This document shows, one piece after another, positions 1 through 8,997 of a stretch of 64,000 nucleotides of DNA. Position numbers and translations under genes: made by a program. How positions within the stretch are numbered: position 1 is the stretch's first letter; every line of letters starts with the position of its first letter. Under the pieces are notes generated by a model. That model was not told the DNA's origin and ran no database searches. It was given only the letters and a program-made list of their open reading frames with translations. The stretch is from Mesorhizobium jarvisii (GTDB taxonomy: Bacteria; Pseudomonadota; Alphaproteobacteria; Rhizobiales; Rhizobiaceae): NCBI RefSeq assembly GCF_003601985.1, contig NZ_QZXA01000020.1, positions 1 through 64,000 on the forward strand, in the 5' to 3' direction.

Positions 1-120
1 GCTCATCCACGGTTGTAGCCGCAGGGGTGTCGGGCGACTTCGCCAAGCCTCGAATCGGATGGCCGTCCGGTTCGAGGCTCAGTCGCTTCCATCGCACAAA
101 GTCTCCTCCGTGCAGATACA

Positions 121-219
121 AGGGGTGTTCCAGGGAACGCCAACGTCTCACTCCGCTGGAACACCCCTCATCCGTCTCGGCGCTACGCGCCGATCCACCT
201 TCTCCCACAAGGGGAGAAG
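121..219. repeat. palindromic intergenic repeat, family A copy 1
   Basis: Inverted arms around GGGGTGTTCCAG and CTGGAACACCCC are followed by a GGCGC-TAC-GCGCC hairpin and TTCTCCCACAAGGGGAGAA. The same modules recur near 26.26, 27.6, 28.2, 28.7, 35.9, 36.2 and 43.5 kb. It looks like a dispersed non-coding repeat of rhizobial type. An ORF opening at 59 runs through it, but that part is not protein-like. Confidence 0.8.
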
Positions 220-231
220 AGAAAACAGGCA

Positions 232-262
232 TTGCCATTGCCATTTTGTTCCGCTGTATGAT
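232..262 (+). promoter_or_regulatory. possible dnaQ promoter
   Basis: TATGAT (257-262) lies 27 bases before the dnaQ ATG. TTGCCA (232-237) sits 19 bases upstream of it, a longer spacing than usual. A CATTGC duplication gives alternative -35 placements. This is pattern matching only. Confidence 0.25.
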
Positions 263-289
263 TCTGCTTGCTTAGAACGGACTGATTCG

Positions 290-1012
290 ATGCGCGAGAT
301 CATCTTCGATACGGAAACCACCGGCCTTGATTCGCGCGACGACCGCGTGATCGAGCTGGGCGGCGTCGAACTGGTCAACCGTTTCCCGACCGGCAGGACG
401 TTCCACTACTATATCAACCCGCAGGGCCGGGCGATCCATGAGGAGGCGCAGGCCGTGCACGGCATCAGCGCGGCGGATCTCGCGGGCAAGCCGACCTTTG
501 CCGACATCGCCGAGGAATGGCTGACCTTCACCGACGGCGCCAAGCTGGTCGCGCACAACGCCACGTTCGACATCGGCTTCCTCAATGTCGAATTCGGCCG
601 GCTCGGCCATCCCGTCGTCGACCCAGGCCGTGTCGTCGACACGCTGGCGCTGGCGCGCCGCAAGCACCCGATGGGCCCCAATTCGCTCGATGCGCTCTGC
701 CGGCGCTACGGCATTGACAACACGAAGCGCACCAAGCACGGCGCGCTGCTCGATTCCGAATTGCTGGCCGAGGTCTATATCGAACTGATCGGCGGCAAGC
801 AGGCGGCGCTCATCCTCGACAGCGCCACCGCGCCGGCGCAGGGCGAGAATGTCCGCCACATCGAGATCATCGTCGCCGAGCGCCCGAGGCCGCTGCCGGC
901 GCGCCTGACGGAAGCCGAGCGCGCGGCGCATGCCGCCATGGTCGCGACACTCGGCGAAAAGGCGCTCTGGCTGAAAGCCAATTCCTCCGAAAAGAGCGTT
1001 GCGGCGTTGTAG
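290..1012 (+). CDS. dnaQ: DNA polymerase III epsilon subunit, 3'-5' proofreading exonuclease
   Basis: A 240-residue DEDDh exonuclease that proofreads for the replicative polymerase. ExoI motif FDTETTG has D7 and E9, ExoII motif HNATFDIGFL has D94, and ExoIII supplies H150 and D155. The QAALIL at 171-176 fits a beta-clamp-binding Qxx(L)x(L/F) motif. The ORF is open from 59, but the first 77 codons come from an intergenic repeat, so the ATG at 290 (MREIIFDTETTG) is the start. In related rhizobia, as I recall, dnaQ lies beside coaE on one side and secB on the other; here secB is about 37 kb away. Confidence 0.96.
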   Translation: MREIIFDTETTGLDSRDDRVIELGGVELVNRFPTGRTFHYYINPQGRAIHEEAQAVHGISAADLAGKPTFADIAEEWLTFTDGAKLVAHNATFDIGFLNVEFGRLGHPVVDPGRVVDTLALARRKHPMGPNSLDALCRRYGIDNTKRTKHGALLDSELLAEVYIELIGGKQAALILDSATAPAQGENVRHIEIIVAERPRPLPARLTEAERAAHAAMVATLGEKALWLKANSSEKSVAAL

Positions 1013-1021
1013 GACAAACAC

Positions 1022-1975
1022 TCAATACGGCCACTCGCCCCGCCCCAGTGATGCAATCGCCGCGATGATGCGCGCGAACGCCTCCGCCGCGGCCGGCACC
1101 GTGGTGCGGGCGCGCAGGAAACTGTGAACCAGGCGCTTCTCCTCATGCCACCATGCCTTGCCGCCGGCCGCAACGATGCGGTCGCGGTAGGTTTCGCCAT
1201 CGGACGATAGCGGGTCGCACTCGGCCGTGATGATCACCGTTGGCGGCAGGCCCGAAAAATCGTTGTCGCGCAGCGGTGACAAGGTCGGGTCGTCGGACGA
1301 TTGCCGCTTGGCCGAGCGGACGTTGCGATAGAAGGCGATGTCGCCGACGGACAGCAGTGGCGCCTCGGCATGCTCGACATAGGAGCCTGAACTTTCGTCG
1401 CCGCCAAGGCCGGGATAGATCAGCAACTGGCCGATCGCGGCACGCCGGCGCGTCGCTTGCGCCACGGCCGCTGCGAGATTGCCGCCGGCGCTCTCGCCGC
1501 ACAGCACCAGCGGCAGGCCTGACGTCTCCGCCGCCCATGCGAAGGCGGCCATCGCATCGTCGAAGGCGGCGGGGTGGACATGCTCGGGCGCCAGCCGGTA
1601 GTCGACCGACACCACGTCGAAGCCGGTGCCGGCGCAGATCTCGGCACAGATGTCGTCATGGCTGTCGAGCCCGCCGAGGATGAAGCCGCCGCCATGGAAA
1701 TAGAGCACCATGGCCCGCGCTGCCTTGCCGGCGGGCTGGTAGTGGCGGATCGGGATGCCGTGGCCCGAAGCGGCGACCAGGCCATCGCTGGCCTTGACCC
1801 CCGGCGGACGGCCCTGATGGAAAGCCCGGCACATCCTGTCATAGACCGCGCGCTGCTTGTCGATCGGCAGGCCGATCACCTCGGGCGGGTACCAGGCGTT
1901 GACGCTGTCGATATAGGCCCACAGCGCCGGGTCGAGCCGTGTTTCATATTTGCCGCGGTGTCGGTCTGCCGTCAT
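1022..1975 (-). CDS. alpha/beta hydrolase, hormone-sensitive-lipase (HSL) family esterase
   Basis: A 317-residue cytosolic carboxylesterase-type enzyme. The oxyanion motif HGGG is at 94-97 and the nucleophile elbow GESAG at 160-164 (S162). D254 in ECDPL and H284 in VHSF complete the triad. The arrangement is typical of the HSL/GDXG family, which hydrolyses short-chain esters or lactones. The ATG at 1975 overlaps the TGA of the upstream isochorismatase gene by four bases (ATGA), so it is the third gene of a translationally coupled operon. The substrate is unknown; the operon suggests it acts on a product of the M24 or isochorismatase enzyme. An open frame upstream to 2269 is out-of-frame coding DNA of the neighbour. 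Confidence 0.88.
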   Translation of the reverse strand: MTADRHRGKYETRLDPALWAYIDSVNAWYPPEVIGLPIDKQRAVYDRMCRAFHQGRPPGVKASDGLVAASGHGIPIRHYQPAGKAARAMVLYFHGGGFILGGLDSHDDICAEICAGTGFDVVSVDYRLAPEHVHPAAFDDAMAAFAWAAETSGLPLVLCGESAGGNLAAAVAQATRRRAAIGQLLIYPGLGGDESSGSYVEHAEAPLLSVGDIAFYRNVRSAKRQSSDDPTLSPLRDNDFSGLPPTVIITAECDPLSSDGETYRDRIVAAGGKAWWHEEKRLVHSFLRARTTVPAAAEAFARIIAAIASLGRGEWPY

Positions 1976-2652
1976 AGATCGGCGTAGAGCGCCGCCGCAT
2001 TGTCGAAGGTGAAGCGCAGCGGCACCGACCCCTCGACCTGCCAGGCGGTGACGGTCTCGCCGGCCAGCAGCCGGCAGGCGCCGTCCGTGTCGGTGACCGC
2101 GCCGCCATAGAGCCGGTTGGCGAGGTTGAGGATGCCGGTCTGGTGCATGGCCGCGCTGCCGCTGCCGCAGGCATCCTTGACCAGCAGCACGCGAAATCCC
2201 TTCGCCACGGCGTCCTTTACGGTGGCGTCGATACAGGCTTCGGTCCAGACGCCGGCGACCACAAGCCATTCGATGCCGGAGGCCTTGAGCCGATCGGCCG
2301 CCGGACCGCTGCGCAACGCGCTGGCCTCGGCCTTGATCAGCAGCACCTCGTCCCTGGCCGGCGCTACCTCACGGCAGATCTCGGTCAGCGGATCGCTCTT
2401 GTCTGAGAAGGCCGACTTGCCGTCGGCACCGAGCGGATGAAAGGGCCGGTCCTGCTTGTCGAGATCGACGATATAGGCCCAGTGCTGGAGCGGCACGTGA
2501 TTGGCGCGCGCCGCTTCTTGCAGCCGCTGGACATTGGCGAGGATGCCGGCAAAGCCCTCGACGAGGTAGCGCTTGTCCTGCCGGTGCTCTTCCTGCAGGT
2601 CTATGAACACGGCGGCCACCGTGCCGCGCTTGATGGAGATGGGAGCCTTCAC
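1972..2652 (-). CDS. isochorismatase-fold cysteine hydrolase
   Basis: A 226-residue member of the isochorismatase / nicotinamidase / N-carbamoylsarcosine amidase superfamily. The Asp-Lys-Cys triad is complete: D18 in FIDLQEEH, K107 in LIKAEASAL and C140 in VWTEACIDAT. These enzymes usually hydrolyse amide or ureido bonds. It starts at a GTG (2652) that overlaps the stop of the M24 gene (GTGA) and ends overlapping the esterase start. Pairing with a creatinase-fold M24 protein recalls the creatinase and N-carbamoylsarcosine amidase logic of creatinine breakdown, but the actual substrate cannot be read from sequence. Confidence 0.9.
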   Translation of the reverse strand: MKAPISIKRGTVAAVFIDLQEEHRQDKRYLVEGFAGILANVQRLQEAARANHVPLQHWAYIVDLDKQDRPFHPLGADGKSAFSDKSDPLTEICREVAPARDEVLLIKAEASALRSGPAADRLKASGIEWLVVAGVWTEACIDATVKDAVAKGFRVLLVKDACGSGSAAMHQTGILNLANRLYGGAVTDTDGACRLLAGETVTAWQVEGSVPLRFTFDNAAALYADL

Positions 2653-3944
2653 GCCAAAAACTCGTCCTCATAGGGAAAGCGCGACAGAAGCTCCGTGCCC
2701 GTCTCGGTGATCAGGATCTCGTCCTCCAGCTTGACGCCCTCGCGGCCGCCCTTTTCGCCAATATAGCTTTCCACGCTCACCACCATGCCTGGCACGATAT
2801 GGCCGTCGCGGCCATAGGTCTCGTAATCCATGGCATGCGCGATGAATGGCGTCTCGCCATGCATGCCGACGCCATGCATGACAGAAGTATAGCGCTGGTC
2901 GACGAAGCGGTCGGGGATCTTCCAGGCCTTCTCGGCGATTTCGCGAAACGCCATGCCGGGCTTGACGATCGAGATGTTGTGCTGAACCTGGTCGTGCGCC
3001 ATGCGGTAGAGCGACTTCTGGTAATCGGTCGGCTTGCCCGGTCCGCAGCGGAAGGTGCGTGAGAAATCCGAATAATAGCCGTAGCAGCCGATCGTGTCGG
3101 TATCGAGCGCGAGCAGCTCGCCCGGCCGGATCTTGCGGCCGCTCGCCTCGTTGAACCAGGGATTGGTGCGCTGGCCTGAGGTCAACAGCCGCGTCTCGAT
3201 GAACTCGCCGCCCTGGCGGATGACCTCGCCATACATGATGGCGAACAAATCGTTTTCGGAAACGCCGGGCTTGATCGCCTCACGCACTGCATAGACGGCG
3301 GCCTCGGCGCCGGCCATCGACACTTGCAGGCATTTGACCTCCTCCGGGGTCTTCACCGCGCGCACTGCCAGGATCTCGCCCTGGCAATCCTTGACCTCGC
3401 AGCCGCGCTTTTCCAGGGCGAGCGCCTGCAGATGACTGCAGCGGTCGAGCCCGAGCTTCATCGAGCCCCCGCCATGCTTCTTCAGGAGTTCGGCGATCTC
3501 GCCGGCGAAGGGGCCGGCGGTTTCGTCGTCGCGGCCCGAAACCGACGACCACACCAGCTTGGACGGACGCGCCTCGTCGATCGTGTCGAGCACCATCGAG
3601 ACATGGTAGCTCTGCGGGGACTCGAACAGCACGATCGGCCCTTCGGTCGGGATAAAGAAGTAACGGGTCGAATTGCGCAGGAAGTAGCCGAACATGTTGC
3701 GCGAGCCGGTGGCGTAGCGCTGGTTGTACGGGTCGAACAGCACCACCCCGCCATAGCCGGCGTCGCGCATCCAGCCCCTCAATTTGGCCAGCCGGCCCTT
3801 GCGCAAGGCATCGGCGTCGATGAAGGATGGCTCGGTGTCAGACAGCCACATGCCGCCGGCCGGATCAGCCGCCGCCGGGTGGCGCATGCGGTCCTTGAAG
3901 TCGACGTCCTCGGTGCTGTCGGGGTCGAATACGACGATGCTCAT
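2649..3944 (-). CDS. M24 (creatinase/aminopeptidase-fold) metalloenzyme, DddP-like
   Basis: A 431-residue two-domain pita-bread protein. Metal ligands are all present: D281, D283 and D293 in the DTD...SDFSRT segment, H357 in MHGVG, E392 and E407. The stretch ETRLL.SG.RTNPWF and the ligand spacing closely resemble the DMSP lyase DddP as I remember it. Compared with DddP, the proposed catalytic Asp377 falls on G363, and the Trp95 region reads NMFGYF. I therefore call a DddP-related enzyme of unknown substrate, not a DMSP lyase. It is the first gene of the three-gene coupled operon with the isochorismatase and HSL esterase. ATG at 3944. A general Xaa-Pro dipeptidase role is the main alternative. 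Confidence 0.85.
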   Translation of the reverse strand: MSIVVFDPDSTEDVDFKDRMRHPAAADPAGGMWLSDTEPSFIDADALRKGRLAKLRGWMRDAGYGGVVLFDPYNQRYATGSRNMFGYFLRNSTRYFFIPTEGPIVLFESPQSYHVSMVLDTIDEARPSKLVWSSVSGRDDETAGPFAGEIAELLKKHGGGSMKLGLDRCSHLQALALEKRGCEVKDCQGEILAVRAVKTPEEVKCLQVSMAGAEAAVYAVREAIKPGVSENDLFAIMYGEVIRQGGEFIETRLLTSGQRTNPWFNEASGRKIRPGELLALDTDTIGCYGYYSDFSRTFRCGPGKPTDYQKSLYRMAHDQVQHNISIVKPGMAFREIAEKAWKIPDRFVDQRYTSVMHGVGMHGETPFIAHAMDYETYGRDGHIVPGMVVSVESYIGEKGGREGVKLEDEILITETGTELLSRFPYEDEFLA

Positions 3945-4187
3945 GGGGTTCGGCCTTGGGTCGGTTGCGAGCCCAGACCATGGCGCAGGAGTGGCGGAGG
4001 CATTGTGCGGAAAACCGTATATGTTGTGCGGGATGCCGCTACACCCTAGACCCAGTGCCCATCAACCGAGCGATCGACTTCGATCTTTTGCTGACGGCCA
4101 TCACCGAGTGATAGAAATGCTCTAGAGGCCGCAGTGGCTCCCCCAAGGGCTAGCGACTGAACTACTGCCAATCGCCCATTGCGGGCC

Positions 4188-4580
4188 ATGCGTCATTCGC
4201 GGATATTGTTTGCATGTGAATTGGCCGGACGGAGCTATGAAGCCGCGATTGGCACCGATGGGAAGAGTGCTGTGCAAACCTTCAGCGAAAGAATGATCGG
4301 CAAATCGATCCGCTCCGTTGAGAGGAGCGAGCCGGGGTTCGGGATCAGCGTTCTTTTCTCCGACGGCACTGGGCTTACCGTCTATACAGAAGTGTCGCTG
4401 CACATGCGTGACAATGCAGGCGGTTCGTATATCGAACGCGTTACATCCACCGATGAAAGGATTACGCTCCACTTGGGTGGGGATGACTTCGTCGCGATTT
4501 CGATCGACCGCCAAAAACACGACGCCGTCGAGTTGTTCGTCTACCAAGACACAGACGGTACCTTTATCGTCGAGAACTAA
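4188..4580 (+). CDS. conserved-looking hypothetical protein
   Basis: A 130-residue acidic protein with alternating hydrophobic strands and a central GISVLFSDGTGLTVYTE segment. It has no signal peptide, membrane segment or Cys pair. The amino-acid pattern looks genuine, while the antisense frame (4122-4586) is less protein-like. ATG at 4188 follows an alternative TTG at 4179; an internal ATG at ERMIGKSIRSVE could be the true start, since the strand-rich part begins there. I do not recognise the family. It stands alone between the convergent-side GlxA regulator and the M24 operon. Confidence 0.55.
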   Translation: MRHSRILFACELAGRSYEAAIGTDGKSAVQTFSERMIGKSIRSVERSEPGFGISVLFSDGTGLTVYTEVSLHMRDNAGGSYIERVTSTDERITLHLGGDDFVAISIDRQKHDAVELFVYQDTDGTFIVEN

Positions 4581-4631
4581 GCGCATCCCTCTCCGCCCCG
4601 TTGGCTACAAGCAGAGGGTTGAGTTCTGACT

Positions 4632-5600
4632 CTAGTGCCGTCGCGCCAGCTTCGGCGGATGGCCATGCTCCTCGCGAAAAGCCCGGGCAAAGCTCGACAT
4701 CGAGGCAAAGCCGCAGGCGAGCGCCACGTCGCGCACGGCCAGCGTCGAATGCGCCAAGAGGTCGGCGGCGCGCTTGAGCCTGAGCCGCCGGTAGTAGCCG
4801 TTGGGCGAGATGGCGAGCTCGGAGCGAAAGCTGCGTTCGAGCTTGTCGGAGGAGACGCCGAGCCGCGCGGTCAGCTCCGCCATGCCGAGCCGCTCCTCGA
4901 CCGCGTCCTCCATGATGGCGATGGCCGACAGCACCAGCTCGTTCTGCACGCCGGTGCGCAGCCTCAGCGGCATCAGCTTGCGGTCGACGCTGGAGCGCAG
5001 CTGGCTGTGCACAAACCATTCGGCGACGCCGGCGGCAAGCTCGGCGCCATAGTCGCGGGTGATGATCTCCAGCATCATGTCGAGACTACCGACGCCGCCG
5101 GCCGAGGTGAAGCGCTTGCGGTCGATGACATAGAGATCGCGGCGCAGCTCGATGTTGGGGAACGCCTCGGTGAAGGCGGCCTGGCTGGTCCAGTGCAAGG
5201 TGCAGGCATGGCCGTCGAGCAGGCCGGTGCGCGCCAGGAAGAACGCCGCATCCGCCACCGCGCCGATATGCGCGGCATTGCGCAGGCTGCGGCGGATCCA
5301 GCTTGCCGCGTCCTCGGCGACGAGATGATCGGCATCGCCTCCCGAGCAGACGACGATGCGGTCGACCTTCGGCGCATCCTCGGCATAGAATCCTGGCTGG
5401 ATGACGACGCCATTCGAGGCCTCGACTGACCCCTTGGTGCCGCCGACGATGATCCAGCGATAGCATTGCCGCTTCGCCAGAACATTGGCGGCGCGCAGCG
5501 GCTCGATGACGGAACTGAACGCCATCATCGGAAAGCCGGGAAACACCAGCACCGCGAAGGTCAGGGGTTCGGTGGGTTTTTCGGGTTCGCGCGTGGCCAT
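4632..5600 (-). CDS. GlxA-family transcriptional regulator (DJ-1/PfpI + AraC)
   Basis: A 322-residue two-domain regulator. Residues about 13-190 form a DJ-1/PfpI-like sensor domain (FAVLVFPGFPMMAFSSVIEPL at its start), and about 225-320 form an AraC-type double HTH ending in FASMSSFARAFREEHGHPP. In rhizobia and pseudomonads this family often controls catabolism of quaternary amines, carnitine or amino-acid derivatives. It is transcribed in the same direction as, and upstream of, the M24/isochorismatase/esterase operon, with one hypothetical gene on the other strand between them, so control of that operon is plausible but unproven. Confidence 0.88.
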   Translation of the reverse strand: MATREPEKPTEPLTFAVLVFPGFPMMAFSSVIEPLRAANVLAKRQCYRWIIVGGTKGSVEASNGVVIQPGFYAEDAPKVDRIVVCSGGDADHLVAEDAASWIRRSLRNAAHIGAVADAAFFLARTGLLDGHACTLHWTSQAAFTEAFPNIELRRDLYVIDRKRFTSAGGVGSLDMMLEIITRDYGAELAAGVAEWFVHSQLRSSVDRKLMPLRLRTGVQNELVLSAIAIMEDAVEERLGMAELTARLGVSSDKLERSFRSELAISPNGYYRRLRLKRAADLLAHSTLAVRDVALACGFASMSSFARAFREEHGHPPKLARRH

Positions 5601-5646
5601 GGCCGCTACATCTCGGGCGAATGGCGCTTGGCGTCAACCGCTGGCG

Positions 5647-6831
5647 CTATCCCCCCAGCGCCTGCTCCAGATCGGCGATCAGGTCATCGCCATCCTCGAT
5701 CCCCGCCGACAGCCTCACCAGCGAATCCGAAATGCCGATCTCGTCGCGCTTCTCGGCGGGAATGGACCCATGCGTCATCAGCGCCGGATGCTCGATCAGG
5801 CTCTCCACGCCGCCGAGGCTTTCGGCCAGCGTGAACAACTGCGTGCGTTCGAGGAAGCGTTTGGTTCCGGCGAGATCGCGGTCGAGCACAGCTGATATCA
5901 TGCCGCCGAAAGCATGCATCTGCTGGACGGCGATGGAATGCTGCGGGTGGCTGGCGAGGCCTGGATAGATCACGCGGCGCACATCTTTTCGCGCTTCCAG
6001 CCACTGCGCGATCTTTAGCCCGTTGTCGGAATGGCGCTCCATCCGGAGCGCCAGCGTCTTCAGGCCGCGCAGCGCGAGGAAACTGTCGAACGGGCCCGAT
6101 ATGGCGCCGATGGCGTTCTGCAGGAATTTCAGCTGGGCCGCCAATTCCTTGTTGTCGCCGACGACAGCGACGCCGCCGACCATGTCGGAATGGCCGTTGA
6201 GATACTTTGTCGTTGAGTGCACGACGATATCGATGCCCAGTTCCAGCGGCCGCTGGATATAGGGGCTGCAGAACGTGTTGTCGGCGACGGTGAGGACCCC
6301 TTTGCGCTTGGCCAGCGCGGCGACACCTTCGAGATCGACGATGCGCAGCAGCGGGTTGGTCGGCGTCTCGACCCACAGCAGCTTCGTTTCGGGGCGGATC
6401 GCCGCCTCGACCGCGCCAAGGTCGGTGAAGTCGACGAAAGAGACCTGCAGACCCGCCGAGCGCTTGCGCACCCGCTCCATAAGTCGGAAGGACCCGCCAT
6501 AGATGTCGTCGGTGGCGACGATATGGGCGCCGCTGTCGAGCAGCTCCAGCACCGTCGAGATCGCTGCCAGGCCGGAGGCGAAAGCGAAGGCGGCCGTTCC
6601 GCTTTCGAGATCGGCCACCGCGCGCTCGAAGGCAAAGCGCGTCGGGTTCTGGCTGCGGGCGTACTCGAACCCCTTGTGCACGCCAGGCGACTGCTGGCCG
6701 TAGGTCGAGGTGGCATAGATCGGCACCATCACCGCGCCGGTCAGCGGATCATGGCTCTGGCCGCCATGGATGGTGCGCGTCGAGAAGGCCAGGCGGTTCT
6801 TGCCCGATGGAGGTGGTGTGTGGCTGGTCAT
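5647..6831 (-). CDS. cystathionine gamma-lyase / gamma-synthase family PLP enzyme
   Basis: A 394-residue Cys/Met-metabolism PLP enzyme. The Schiff-base lysine is K209 in VHSTTKYLNGHSD; YARSQNPTR and ETPTNP are typical of the family. It overlaps the upstream cystathionine beta-synthase gene by four bases (ATGA at 6828-6831). The pair therefore most likely runs reverse trans-sulfuration: homocysteine plus serine to cystathionine, then cystathionine to cysteine. Gamma-synthase activity cannot be excluded from sequence, but the CBS partner favours the lyase direction. Confidence 0.92.
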   Translation of the reverse strand: MTSHTPPPSGKNRLAFSTRTIHGGQSHDPLTGAVMVPIYATSTYGQQSPGVHKGFEYARSQNPTRFAFERAVADLESGTAAFAFASGLAAISTVLELLDSGAHIVATDDIYGGSFRLMERVRKRSAGLQVSFVDFTDLGAVEAAIRPETKLLWVETPTNPLLRIVDLEGVAALAKRKGVLTVADNTFCSPYIQRPLELGIDIVVHSTTKYLNGHSDMVGGVAVVGDNKELAAQLKFLQNAIGAISGPFDSFLALRGLKTLALRMERHSDNGLKIAQWLEARKDVRRVIYPGLASHPQHSIAVQQMHAFGGMISAVLDRDLAGTKRFLERTQLFTLAESLGGVESLIEHPALMTHGSIPAEKRDEIGISDSLVRLSAGIEDGDDLIADLEQALGG

Positions 6832-8261
6832 CGTGCGCGCCTCAAATGGTTGATCAGGTCGATGCGGGTGATCAGGCCGACGAACTCGTCGCCGTCGAAG
6901 ATGATGGCGACCTCGTTGCGGTCGAACACCGGCAGCAGCGCATCCAGCGTCTGGCTGGCCTGCAGCGTGTGCAAATTGGAGGTCATCGCCGTGCGCACCG
7001 GCCCGTTGAAGCGCTCCCAGCGGCCGTCATAGGGGCCGTCGACTTTCGCCAGAATATCGCTCTCGTCGACGATGCCGATCAGCTTGCCATCTTCCAGAAC
7101 CGGCAGCTGCGAGACATCGGAGCGGCGCATGCGGCCATAGGCGTTGAGCAGGCTTTCGTCCGGGCCGACATAGACCGTGTCGCCGGTGCGGTGCGAGCGC
7201 ATCACGAGGTCGCGCAGATCGCCATGCTGCTCATGCTCAGCCAGGCCCTGTTCGGCCAGCCAGAAATCGTCGAAGACCTTCGATAGGTATTTGTTGCCGC
7301 TGTCGCAGACGAAGGTGACGACGCGTTTCGGCACCGTCTGCTCGCGGCAATAGCGCAAGGCGGCCGACAACAGCGTGCCCGAGGACGATCCGGCCAAAAT
7401 GCCTTCGCGCGACAAGAGATCGCGCACCGCCAGCATGCTTTGCTTGTCTGATATCGAATAGGCCTTCTTCACCAGCGACAGGTCGGCATTGGGCGGCACG
7501 AAATCCTCGCCTATGCCCTCCACCGTCCAGCTGCCGGCCTCTTCCATCTTGCCGGTCTTGATCAAGGGCGCCAGCACCGAGCCGACCGGATCGGCCAGCA
7601 CCATTTCGGTCTTCGGCGACACCTTGGCAAAGTAGCGGCCTAGCCCGGTCAGCGTACCGCCCGAGCCGACGCCGACGACCACCGCGTCGACATCACTGTT
7701 AAGCTGCGAGAAGATCTCCGGGCCGGTGGTCGTCTCATGCGCCAGCGGGTTGGCCGGATTGGCGAACTGGTTGGCATAGAAGGCGCCGGGCACCTCCGCC
7801 GCGATCTTCTCGGCCATGTCCTGATAATATTCCGGGTGACCCTTGCCGACATCCGAGCGCGTCATGCGCACCTCGGCGCCCAGCGCGCGCAGATGCTGGA
7901 TCTTTTCACGCGACATCTTGTCGGGCACGACCAGCACGATGCGGTAGCCCTTGGGGATGCCGACCTGGGCAAGGCCGAGGCCGGTATTGCCGGCGGTCGC
8001 CTCGACGATGGTACCGCCCCGCTTGAGCCTGCCCTCTCTCTCGGCCGCCGCGATCATCGACAGCGCGATGCGGTCCTTGATCGAGCCGCCGGGATTCTGG
8101 CTTTCGAGTTTGATGAACAGCCGGCATTTGCCGGTGTCGAACTTGGTCAGCTCGACCACCGGCGTCTGGCCGATCAGATCGAGAACCGACTTGTAAGGCG
8201 GCCGCAGGCGCGAGGATTGGCCATCCGGGCTGCCTGGCGCAGCTTTTCCGTGCTCGCTCAT
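6828..8261 (-). CDS. cystathionine beta-synthase with C-terminal CBS-domain pair
   Basis: A 477-residue protein. The fold-type II PLP domain covers about 25-330, with the PLP lysine K62 in NPGGSIKDR, a TAGNTG loop and a GSGGTLTG phosphate-binding loop. Two CBS domains fill about 350-475. Condenses homocysteine with serine or acetylserine; the CBS pair is the place where adenosyl ligands act in homologues. First gene of the two-gene trans-sulfuration operon. No N-terminal heme-binding extension is visible, as is usual for bacterial forms. Confidence 0.92.
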   Translation of the reverse strand: MSEHGKAAPGSPDGQSSRLRPPYKSVLDLIGQTPVVELTKFDTGKCRLFIKLESQNPGGSIKDRIALSMIAAAEREGRLKRGGTIVEATAGNTGLGLAQVGIPKGYRIVLVVPDKMSREKIQHLRALGAEVRMTRSDVGKGHPEYYQDMAEKIAAEVPGAFYANQFANPANPLAHETTTGPEIFSQLNSDVDAVVVGVGSGGTLTGLGRYFAKVSPKTEMVLADPVGSVLAPLIKTGKMEEAGSWTVEGIGEDFVPPNADLSLVKKAYSISDKQSMLAVRDLLSREGILAGSSSGTLLSAALRYCREQTVPKRVVTFVCDSGNKYLSKVFDDFWLAEQGLAEHEQHGDLRDLVMRSHRTGDTVYVGPDESLLNAYGRMRRSDVSQLPVLEDGKLIGIVDESDILAKVDGPYDGRWERFNGPVRTAMTSNLHTLQASQTLDALLPVFDRNEVAIIFDGDEFVGLITRIDLINHLRRAR

Positions 8262-8429
8262 ATCGAAGCTCCCTGATCAAGCAACCGGCTCGGGGGCAGA
8301 GCGGCAGCGTAGCCTCTTTTCCAGCCGTTTGTCGCGGGAAAGAAGATAGAACGTGCCAATCAGCCGGCCAGACGAGGAATGAAATTCCAAGCGGCAGCTG
8401 CTCATCCCCATGGCACCAAAGCAGGGCTT

Positions 8430-8828
8430 CTACACGATCGCCGCCTGCCCCTCGATCTCGATCAGGAAATCCGGATTGGCGAGGCCGAGCACGCGTATGC
8501 CTGTCACCACCGGCGGCGGCCCGCCATCGCCCCAAAATGCCATCCAGGCGCCGAAGGCCGGCCTGATGTCGGCGTCGCCGACAATGTAGATCGACAGGCG
8601 GACGAGGTCTTCCGGCCTGGCGCCGCCGGCATCGAGCACCATCGCCAGATTGGCCAGCGCCTGCGCGGTCTGCGCCGCGATGTCGCCCTTGCCGACGATC
8701 TGGCCATTGGCGTCGATGCCGTTCTGGCCGCCGATCAGTACGATGCGGGCCGAGGCCGGCAGCGCCACGCCCTGCGAATAGGCCGGGTTGCTGTGCATGC
8801 CCTTCGGGTTCAGCCGCTCGATGGCCAT
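8430..8828 (-). CDS. RidA family protein
   Basis: A 132-residue YjgF/YER057c/UK114-type trimeric protein. RidA hydrolyses reactive enamine/imine intermediates released by PLP enzymes, which suits a neighbour of two PLP enzymes. ATG at 8828 (MAIERLNPKG) follows an AGGAGA-type site; nine extra codons further upstream are unlikely. In the C-terminal segment NPDFLIEIEG I do not find the archetypal catalytic arginine that precedes LPKD in E. coli RidA, so it may belong to a non-archetypal Rid subfamily without imine deaminase activity. Confidence 0.85.
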   Translation of the reverse strand: MAIERLNPKGMHSNPAYSQGVALPASARIVLIGGQNGIDANGQIVGKGDIAAQTAQALANLAMVLDAGGARPEDLVRLSIYIVGDADIRPAFGAWMAFWGDGGPPPVVTGIRVLGLANPDFLIEIEGQAAIV

Positions 8829-8997
8829 TGTTGTCTCCTCTCCGCTGGATGCCACGCGCCACGAAAGGGCAACCGGCCGGCTCGTTCAACGAACCATCTC
8901 GTTCGTTGAAGCCGCCATTTTCGACATGCTAGCCGAACGGGATGCCGGCCGAAACAAGCAGGCCGCGCGATCCTGACATGCCAAGAGGAGACAGCCG

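Noticed and set aside
2649..3944. Direct annotation as DMSP lyase DddP
   Set aside because: Metal ligands match, but the proposed catalytic Asp and substrate-site Trp of DddP are not present; only family-level similarity is supported.
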